Source of the DNA: Clostridiales bacterium
GTDB taxonomy: Bacteria; Bacillota; Clostridia; Lachnospirales; Lachnospiraceae
DNA: 64,000 nt
NCBI GenBank assembly: GCA_020860565.1
Contig: JAJBUA010000067.1
Coordinates: 1-64,000 of the forward strand
Reading direction: 5' to 3'
Positions 57,417-64,000 of the stretch are shown here, piece by piece. A program made the position numbers and the translations under genes. Each line of letters opens with the position of its first letter. Within the stretch, counting starts at the first letter, position 1. The notes under the pieces are model-generated. The model had not been told where the DNA came from and did no database searches. It saw nothing but the letters and a program-made list of their open reading frames with translations.

Positions 57417-57833
57417 TCAGCTTTCTATTCCAGATAGTCCAGATAGTCCGGATAATTCTTTCTCTGATAATTCTATCTCAAATAATTCAGAAAAACCGGT
57501 TTCCTCAAAAATGTCCATCACCGATGGCCGGACCCCCTTCAGGCACAGGCTCGCATCCGGATACTCATCGAGGCGCTTCTGAACCGCAAGAAGCGTTTTC
57601 AGGCCCGGACTTACCAGCACATCCACCCCGGAGAAATCGATGACGATCCTGCTACACACGGTTGTCGCCGCCATCAGCTCATCTTCAAAGTCATGAGCAA
57701 CATTCATCGTGACATTCCCATCCAGGTGGATATTCATGACCCCGTCTTCATATCTCTCCTGCATCGACAACAGCTTTTTCCCGTTCTCATCCTGGATAAT
57801 AAGACTATCGTTCTCTACGGACCGTTTACTCAT
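57417..57833 (-). CDS. STAS-domain protein (anti-sigma factor antagonist-like)
   Basis: LDGNVTMNVAHDFEDEL, RIVIDFSGVDVLVSPGLKTLLAVQKRL, LKGVRPSVMDIFEETGFSELFEI. Confidence 0.88.
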   Translation of the reverse strand: MSKRSVENDSLIIQDENGKKLLSMQERYEDGVMNIHLDGNVTMNVAHDFEDELMAATTVCSRIVIDFSGVDVLVSPGLKTLLAVQKRLDEYPDASLCLKGVRPSVMDIFEETGFSELFEIELSEKELSGLSGLSGIES

Positions 57834-58035
57834 GCCGTTTTTCCCCTTCTCGTCTCTTTATTTTTTCCACGAAACGCTGGTATGGACTCTGACCCGCCGC
57901 TGCTGTGACCAGTTCCAGATCTTCCTCGCTCAGTTCATCACCGGGCGGCTCTGCAAACCGCACATAGTCCGCGACCTCTTCCATCAGCGTCTCCATATCT
58001 CTGTCACTCCATTTCGGCCGACTGCCCTCTTTCAT
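57826..58035 (-). CDS. Small protein with Nif11/NHLP-like leader motif
   Basis: GDELSEEDLELVTAAAG motif shared with 58197-58538; GGAGG RBS; 8-bp overlap with STAS gene. Confidence 0.7.
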   Translation of the reverse strand: MKEGSRPKWSDRDMETLMEEVADYVRFAEPPGDELSEEDLELVTAAAGQSPYQRFVEKIKRREGEKRHE

Positions 58036-58102
58036 GCCGCATTTCCTCCTGTCTCCTGCTTATTCGGATATCATCGACCTGTGTACCCGTTTGCTGATGT
58101 GG

Positions 58103-58133
58103 AAAAAGGATTCGCAAAGATACCGCGAATCCT
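58103..58133 (-). terminator. Intrinsic terminator downstream of the putative precursor-peptide gene
   Basis: Minus strand AGGATTCGC-GGTATCTTT-GCGAATCCT followed by TTTT. Confidence 0.85.
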
Positions 58134-58196
58134 CCCCCTGCACGGATACGTGAGATAAACCTTCTCACCTGCCAAAACTTTCTTCAGCCTGAAATC

Positions 58197-58538
58197 TCAG
58201 GAAAGACCAAAAAACTTTTTCAAAAAGGTAAGGCAGGAATCTTGTACCTTACTGTTCATCTTATCACATATTTTCAACGCTTCAAATATCTCATCCGCAG
58301 AATAGCTGGTCTTCTTCTTTTTCTTAATGCACAGATCCCAGTATGCCGTAGATACAACCTTAATCGCTTTTATCTTACTCATACCGCCGGCTACCAGCTC
58401 CAGATCTTCTTCGGAAAGTTCACCATCTTCCCCCTCCGGAAGCGCGTCCTTGCTTAATAACGCGAACACATCCTCTGCAGACTGGCAATTCTCTTCCAGT
58501 TCCTTCTGCACAACATCCATTTCATTGATTTCTGCCAT
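58197..58538 (-). CDS. Putative secreted peptide precursor with double-glycine Nif11/NHLP-like leader
   Basis: 52-residue acidic leader ending ELSEEDLELVAGG, then a 61-residue Lys-rich core with three Cys (MSKIKAIKVVSTAYWDLCIKKKKK...ICDK...DSCLTFLKKFFGLS). Confidence 0.8.
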   Translation of the reverse strand: MAEINEMDVVQKELEENCQSAEDVFALLSKDALPEGEDGELSEEDLELVAGGMSKIKAIKVVSTAYWDLCIKKKKKTSYSADEIFEALKICDKMNSKVQDSCLTFLKKFFGLS

Positions 58539-58658
58539 AATAAAATCCTCCTTTTTCTTTCAGCCTTGCTGTTCTTTGATACTTCTTTATACCCACCGGT
58601 TCGTCAATCGTAACAAAAAATTGATTCCGGTAAATATCTTATTTAACCCGGCTTCGTA

Positions 58659-59264
58659 TCAGCCTTCATCCTTACTATCATAAGACAAGCCCATATGATC
58701 CGGCTGAATCCGCGAATGGATCCGGTTGATCATCTCATTCCATTGATCCTGTTCCGGACCGGGCTTCCAGGCACTTTTGGGCAAATTACAGATTTTTTTC
58801 TCCTCGTAGCTTTTTTTCAGCGTGATCGTAAAAGTGTGAATTTCCATGTCGCTCTTAGTAACCTCGACAGAAACTTTCTGAATGTCTTCATAGTTTATCG
58901 GAGCTGCTCCACATGCTACGTACAGGGCGCGGTCTCCCATCCGGAAACTGTCCTCATGAAAACCCTCACTTTTTGAAAAATCAAGCGCATACTCCGGCAT
59001 TTGCGGACTCTCTATGGAACGCCGGTATTCCTTTTTCGCTCTGCTATAGATTCTGATCATACGGCTGCCTAACCAGACCAACACAATGAACTCGAGAATA
59101 CTCACCAAGAGACCTCCACACACCCAGGCCGCTATACCCAGAAAGAAAAAAAAGATCAAAAATCCTATCGCCACAATCGGGTTTCCCGGTCCATACTTCC
59201 CAAATTTTGGTTTTATGTATTCGCAATATTCTTTTTTCACAGAATCACTTACTTCCACTGACAT
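58659..59264 (-). CDS. Membrane protein of unknown function in the export cluster
   Basis: Start MSVEVSD after GGAGGG; hydrophobic segments IVAIGFLIFFFFLGIAAWVCGGLLVSILEFIVLVWLG. Confidence 0.75.
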   Translation of the reverse strand: MSVEVSDSVKKEYCEYIKPKFGKYGPGNPIVAIGFLIFFFFLGIAAWVCGGLLVSILEFIVLVWLGSRMIRIYSRAKKEYRRSIESPQMPEYALDFSKSEGFHEDSFRMGDRALYVACGAAPINYEDIQKVSVEVTKSDMEIHTFTITLKKSYEEKKICNLPKSAWKPGPEQDQWNEMINRIHSRIQPDHMGLSYDSKDEG

Positions 59265-59355
59265 TGCACTGCCCTCCGTTGTCTTCCTGTTCATCCCTCT
59301 GTATATTGATACACGCCAGGGCATGAAATGTAACAAATCATTTTTATCCGTTCAT

Positions 59356-61917
59356 CTACAGGATCTGCCTGCTCGCCAGTTCATAGAAAAGCCCCCGCTT
59401 CTCCATCAGCGTCTCATAAGTCCCTTCCTCAGCGATATTTCCCTGATCCATCACGAGGATCCGGTCGCAGTTTTTGATGGTGCTGAGGCGATGAGCGATC
59501 ACAACGCGCGTGCTGTCCATCTGTTCCAGTGTGGCGCATACCTGTGCCTGCGTGATGTTGTCCAGCGCGCTGGTCGCCTCATCAAAGAAAACGATCTTCG
59601 GACGATTGATCAACGCACGGGCGATCAGAATCCGCTGCTTCTGACCTCCTGAGATCGTATTGCAGTTTTCACTCACAACCGTCTGCAGTCCCATCGGCAT
59701 CGCCCGGATATCCTCTGCCAGACCGACCGCTTCTGCCACTTTCATGACTTCCATCTGACCTGCACGACCCGCCGTCAGTGTGATATTTTCAAAGATACTG
59801 CCGGAGATGAGTTCTCCGTCCTGCAGGACTACTCCGAAGCGTTTGCGCAGCTCCTGCAAATCCAGTTCATTCATATCCTGATTATCATAGTAGATCCGCC
59901 CGGAGTCCGTCTTTTCAAACCCCAGAAGGAGTTTAAGCAGCGTAGATTTTCCACAGCCGGATGCCCCCACAATCCCCACATATTCCCCTGCCCGGATATG
60001 CAGCGACAGGTCTGTAATCACCGGCGGCATATATGGTTCATATGAGAATACCACATGATCCAGATCCACGGCCCCGGTCAGCTGCTCCGGCAGGCGTTTG
60101 GCCTCGTTGGCTTCCGATTCCGTCTCCATCATATCCCGGATACGCTCATACGACATCTTCAGCAGCTGATAACTGATCAATGCGCCGCCAATCCCTGTGA
60201 TGGTGCCGGACACAGTGCCAAAGGCAGACTGAAAACCGACAAATTCACCCATACTAATCCCGGCCGCTCCATAAGCCAGCCCATAGAGCGTCAGCGTAAG
60301 GGCGCCGCCAAAGACTGAACTGATCGTCCCGCTCATGATCGAGATCCGGCTCAGATCCGTCGCAAGCCGTCGCTGCCTGGCAAAGGATTTCATATATTCC
60401 AGGATCGCCCGGTCTTCCACACCCGCGATACGGATTTTCTCAATTCCCCGGATCAGCTGAAACATCTGAGAATCCGTTTTGCCGTCCAGCTCCAGCAGCT
60501 TTTTCTGATATCCCAGCTTTTTCAAGGAAATCCGGTAATCCACCACTGAAAATATCACAAGCAGCAAAAGCGCCGTAACCGACAGTACCATAGAATAAGA
60601 AAACATCCGCGCCAGATAGATCACAGAAACGATCAGGCTGATACCCAGAGAAAAGACTAACTGTGCCGCCCCTTCCGCCAGTCCTCCCACTTCCATGATC
60701 CGCGACGCCAGATCCGCGCTCTCATACCGCCGGAAAAAACGTTCCGGCAATTCAAATACCCGGTAATACACCGCATTCTGCACCTGGCTCTCGATCCTGC
60801 TGGTCAGCCGGAAGGACGACAGACTCTTTACCACAGAAAACGCCACATTTCCGATCATAAAAGCTGCGATCAGGTAGCCGATCTGATAAACCATCGCCAG
60901 CTGCCCCTGCGGGACAAACTCATCATACAGCTTCTGATTTAACGTCGGGATCAGCAAACCGATCAGGCTGGCGATCACCGTAAGGAGCACTACCGAGACC
61001 AGATCTGCCCGGGACAGTCCGCCGATACAATAGCGGGCAAAATCTTTCACACGGATGGCTCCCTGCGGAAGAGGGCGATAAATCATCCAGGCCCTCGGCT
61101 CACACTGGTCCGCCAGTTCGGACGTCAGCTTCACCTTTTTCCGGCCGCTCCGGTACAGCTGATATCCCTGCTGTCCCCTGGGGATGCAGGCAGCCGGTTC
61201 CCGGTCTTCTCCAAAATATACCAGCAGCGCCCCGGCATCCGCCCGGTACCAGTTTTCCTCCAGCACGACCTCCCGGCATGGAAAGTGAGACACCCTGGCA
61301 ATATCCACAAAAGAGGGTTCTGCTTTACAACAGGCTGTAACTCTCTCATAATCCGCGATCGAGATCCCCATCTTACGACAGAGCTCTGATGTTACCTGCC
61401 ACACCGCCATCCCTTCGCTTTTTTTCTCTTCCTGTTTATTCCTGCTGAAAAAGGATGCGATCAGCTGACTGGTCTGGCGGCGTACTTCTTCTCTCTCCCT
61501 GCCCGTCCGCACCAGAAACCCGTCCTCCTGCACCAGATTCATGCGGAAGCGGTTAACCAGCGCATCCTCATAACTTTCCCCGCCGGGATTGGCCACTCCC
61601 GCTCTGTCCAGAAACCGTTTGCGCAGCGGAGCCGTACACATTCCCTCCATACAGGTCAGGGTCGCCTCCTCTACAGCTACCAGACAGAATCGCCACTCTT
61701 CATAATCTCTGTCCCGGTACGCAAAAGCCGGAATCAGTTCCCGCTCCTGTACCTCACACAGCAGCGAACGCCGCCCCGCCTTCTGATCCTTCCACGGCAC
61801 AATATAGACATAGACGCTCCCCGTAACGACCCGGTAAGCGTCATCCCGGTTCCCGGTAATGATACAGGAACTCCCTTTTAAGCGGATGAGATCCGCAGAT
61901 ACTGTTTCCATTCTCAT
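59356..61917 (-). CDS. NHLM/NHLP-type bacteriocin-system ABC transporter (second exporter subunit, no peptidase)
   Basis: N-terminal cNMP-binding-like region, ABC TM domain, VGIVGASGCGKSTLLKLLLGF Walker A, ISGGQKQRILIARAL, KIVFFDEATSALD. Confidence 0.9.
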   Translation of the reverse strand: MRMETVSADLIRLKGSSCIITGNRDDAYRVVTGSVYVYIVPWKDQKAGRRSLLCEVQERELIPAFAYRDRDYEEWRFCLVAVEEATLTCMEGMCTAPLRKRFLDRAGVANPGGESYEDALVNRFRMNLVQEDGFLVRTGREREEVRRQTSQLIASFFSRNKQEEKKSEGMAVWQVTSELCRKMGISIADYERVTACCKAEPSFVDIARVSHFPCREVVLEENWYRADAGALLVYFGEDREPAACIPRGQQGYQLYRSGRKKVKLTSELADQCEPRAWMIYRPLPQGAIRVKDFARYCIGGLSRADLVSVVLLTVIASLIGLLIPTLNQKLYDEFVPQGQLAMVYQIGYLIAAFMIGNVAFSVVKSLSSFRLTSRIESQVQNAVYYRVFELPERFFRRYESADLASRIMEVGGLAEGAAQLVFSLGISLIVSVIYLARMFSYSMVLSVTALLLLVIFSVVDYRISLKKLGYQKKLLELDGKTDSQMFQLIRGIEKIRIAGVEDRAILEYMKSFARQRRLATDLSRISIMSGTISSVFGGALTLTLYGLAYGAAGISMGEFVGFQSAFGTVSGTITGIGGALISYQLLKMSYERIRDMMETESEANEAKRLPEQLTGAVDLDHVVFSYEPYMPPVITDLSLHIRAGEYVGIVGASGCGKSTLLKLLLGFEKTDSGRIYYDNQDMNELDLQELRKRFGVVLQDGELISGSIFENITLTAGRAGQMEVMKVAEAVGLAEDIRAMPMGLQTVVSENCNTISGGQKQRILIARALINRPKIVFFDEATSALDNITQAQVCATLEQMDSTRVVIAHRLSTIKNCDRILVMDQGNIAEEGTYETLMEKRGLFYELASRQIL

Positions 61918-61925
61918 TCCTCCGC

Positions 61926-63998
61926 TCAGTCTGTCGCCATAAATCTTCGGTAATATCCGTCCAGAGCCGCCAGTTCCTCATGCGAACCCCGCTCAACGAT
62001 CGATCCCCGATTCATAACCACGATCTCGTCACTGTTGCGCACAGCGCTCAGCCGATGCGCCACAATCAGACAGGTGCATCCGCGCCGTTTGATATGATCG
62101 ATGATTTTCTTCTCTGTGATCGGGTCCAGCGCACTGGTTGCCTCATCCATAATCAGGATCGTCGGATTGGTCGCCAGCGCCCTGGCAATCTCCAGGCGCT
62201 GCCTCTGTCCTCCGGAGAGATTCGCACCGCCCTCTGCCAGCATAAAATCATACGCTCCCGGCTTCTGTGCGATCACATCATGGATGCAGGCGTCTTTGGC
62301 GGCCTGGATCATATCCTTTTCCAGAACCGCCGGATTCCACATGGTCAGGTTGTCCCGGATCGTACCGGAAAAGAGTGTGATATTCTGGCTCACCGTCGAT
62401 ACACTGGCATGAAGGATCTCCGGCGCGATCTCCCGCAGCGGGATCCCGTCGAACTTCACGCAGCCGCCCCACGGCTGATACAAGCCGCTGACAATCTTGG
62501 AGACTGTCGATTTGCCGCACCCGGACGCACCCACAAAGGCCACCGACCGTCCGGCTTCCAGATTTACGGAAAAATCCGTCACCAGCGGAGGCGCCAGACG
62601 GCTGTAACCAAAAGAAATATCCGCAAGCTCCACCCTGCCGGACAGCTTGGCCTGCGGCATCTTCGCCGTCTCCCTGTCCTCAAACTGCTCATCCTGCGGA
62701 TAACGCATGATATCATCTACCCGCTCCATATCCGCTTTCAATGTCTGAATCTGTTTCACAAAAGATACCAGTTCCTCCACCGGCTCAGAAAAGGAACTGA
62801 ACAGAGAGGTAAACGCCGCCAGCATACCCAGCGTCATCTGTCCCTCTATGACAAGCCTGGCGCCCACGATCAGGAGAATCACGTCAATCAGGCTGCTCAC
62901 GGCCCCGGGCAAAGCCCCGGTAATCGTCTGAAAACGGCTGATTTCCTGCTCCATGCCAAACGCTTTTGCCTCATAGCCCAGGATCCGGGAACTGTATGTT
63001 CCTTCGGCCCCGGACGCTTTTAACGTGGAGGTCACACTGAGCCCCGCGCACACCGCGCCCGCCAGCTTGCCTTTATCCTGCTGCAGCTTCAGCACACGGT
63101 TGGCAATCTCCGCGGACGTCACCTTTACCAGAACCACCTGAAAGACAATCCCCACCAGACCAATCGCTGTCATGACAGGACTGTAAATGAGAAGAAGAAT
63201 CAGATAAAAAGCCGCGACAAAGATATCCAACACGAGATCGGCCAGATTTCCTGTGATAAAAGAATTGACATTATCGTTATTGCCGATGCGGCCCACCAGA
63301 TCACCTGCGGAACGCTGGTCAAAAAAATTGACCGGCAGGCGAAACAGGCTCTCCAGAAATTCCCGTGAGGACAGCAATACCAGTTTATTCTGCATTTTTA
63401 AAAGGAGTTTAGACTGATACAGCTCCAGACCGATCCGAAAGAGCATAACCGCAGCCCAGAATCCCAGAAACTGACCAAACCACGATACTCCCCCTGAGCC
63501 CAGAATCTCATCCAGAAAGATCTGTGAGAGCACCGGCACAATCAGTCCCGGAAGGATCAGCAGGATCCCGATACAGAGCATCTGCGCCAGCGCCGCCTTC
63601 TGTCCGTCCAGCCGCCGGAGGATCAGCGGAAGCAGCGTATTCTCCTTTCTGGCTTTTTCAAACGCCTCTGTCGGCCGGAAGGTCAGAACAACTCCCGTAA
63701 AACTCTCATCCAGTTCCTCCATCGTCAGCCTGCGTCTTCCCATCGCCGGATCATTCAGGTACGCATAATTTCCCTTAAATCCTTCCAACACCACAAAATG
63801 GTTAAAGTTCCAGTGAATCATGCAGGGCAGGTCGATCGTTCGCAGGGCCTCCGGCTCCTTACGGTAGCCGTGGCATTCCATGCCGAACCGTCTGGCTGCG
63901 CGCATGATATTCGCCGCGTTGCAGCCGTCCCGAGACACACCGGTTTCCACACGCATCTGTTCCAGCGGTATGTATTTTCCCCAATACGCACAGATCAT
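61926..63998 (-). CDS. NHLP-family C39 peptidase/permease/ATPase exporter (5' end truncated by window)
   Basis: C39 peptidase remainder (MICAYWGKYIPLEQMR...LPCMIHWNFNHFVVLEGFKGNYAYLNDPA), ABC TM, VAFVGASGCGKSTVSKIVSGLY, LSGGQRQRLEIARAL, ILIMDEATSALD; catalytic Cys would lie beyond the window. Confidence 0.92.
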   Translation of the reverse strand: MICAYWGKYIPLEQMRVETGVSRDGCNAANIMRAARRFGMECHGYRKEPEALRTIDLPCMIHWNFNHFVVLEGFKGNYAYLNDPAMGRRRLTMEELDESFTGVVLTFRPTEAFEKARKENTLLPLILRRLDGQKAALAQMLCIGILLILPGLIVPVLSQIFLDEILGSGGVSWFGQFLGFWAAVMLFRIGLELYQSKLLLKMQNKLVLLSSREFLESLFRLPVNFFDQRSAGDLVGRIGNNDNVNSFITGNLADLVLDIFVAAFYLILLLIYSPVMTAIGLVGIVFQVVLVKVTSAEIANRVLKLQQDKGKLAGAVCAGLSVTSTLKASGAEGTYSSRILGYEAKAFGMEQEISRFQTITGALPGAVSSLIDVILLIVGARLVIEGQMTLGMLAAFTSLFSSFSEPVEELVSFVKQIQTLKADMERVDDIMRYPQDEQFEDRETAKMPQAKLSGRVELADISFGYSRLAPPLVTDFSVNLEAGRSVAFVGASGCGKSTVSKIVSGLYQPWGGCVKFDGIPLREIAPEILHASVSTVSQNITLFSGTIRDNLTMWNPAVLEKDMIQAAKDACIHDVIAQKPGAYDFMLAEGGANLSGGQRQRLEIARALATNPTILIMDEATSALDPITEKKIIDHIKRRGCTCLIVAHRLSAVRNSDEIVVMNRGSIVERGSHEELAALDGYYRRFMATD

Positions 63999-64000
63999 TG

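Noticed and set aside
61980-63023. 347-aa plus-strand ORF
   Set aside because: Antisense shadow of the C39 exporter gene, His/Arg-rich
1-64000. CRISPR arrays, rRNA or tRNA genes
   Set aside because: No regularly spaced direct repeats, no 16S/23S-like blocks, and no cloverleaf I could support by eye; tRNAscan and Infernal would be decisive

Overview
This 64 kb window looks like a chromosomal segment from a Lachnospiraceae/Clostridia-type Firmicute. That assignment is inferred from gene content and order. Most genes are on the minus strand.

Ordinary regions: a trpEGDCF operon with a tryptophan-type T-box leader; a histidine kinase/response regulator pair; aspS-hisS-hemZ-MBL-relA; a cobalamin-biosynthesis block with two fused enzymes (CbiK-CbiL and CbiF-CbiP); apt; a pectin-oligosaccharide locus (GH28, GH105, ABC transporter, LacI regulator, operator palindromes); an ArsR/HMA/P-type ATPase metal module; an AGCS symporter; three MATE transporters; and a ROK-family protein with an embedded PTS IIB-like domain.

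Accessory candidates: (1) 52.8-64 kb is an NHLP/NHLM-type peptide-export locus with two small proteins carrying ELSEEDLELV leader motifs. It is contiguous with a complete phospho-signalling set: a Ser/Thr kinase with a SecD-like extracellular domain, a PP2C phosphatase, a TIR-FHA fusion and a STAS protein. It runs off the right edge. (2) 23.9-25.6 kb holds a two-gene module, a compact HipT/CtkA-like kinase plus a protein that reads as HipS-like + DUF2442-like + HTH. It has a 17-bp-spaced promoter with a palindrome inside, and it abuts a decapitated sortase-anchored surface-protein gene. (3) 45.1-46.5 kb holds an XRE regulator and a DUF6036/AbiEii-like nucleotidyltransferase. It has a TTGACA-17-TATAAT promoter with a 24-bp palindrome across the spacer, and its reading frames overlap into a metallophosphoesterase. 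Several large palindromic intergenic elements are also present. I saw no CRISPR array, rRNA, convincing tRNA or prophage. All homology calls come from reading the sequence, with no database search.
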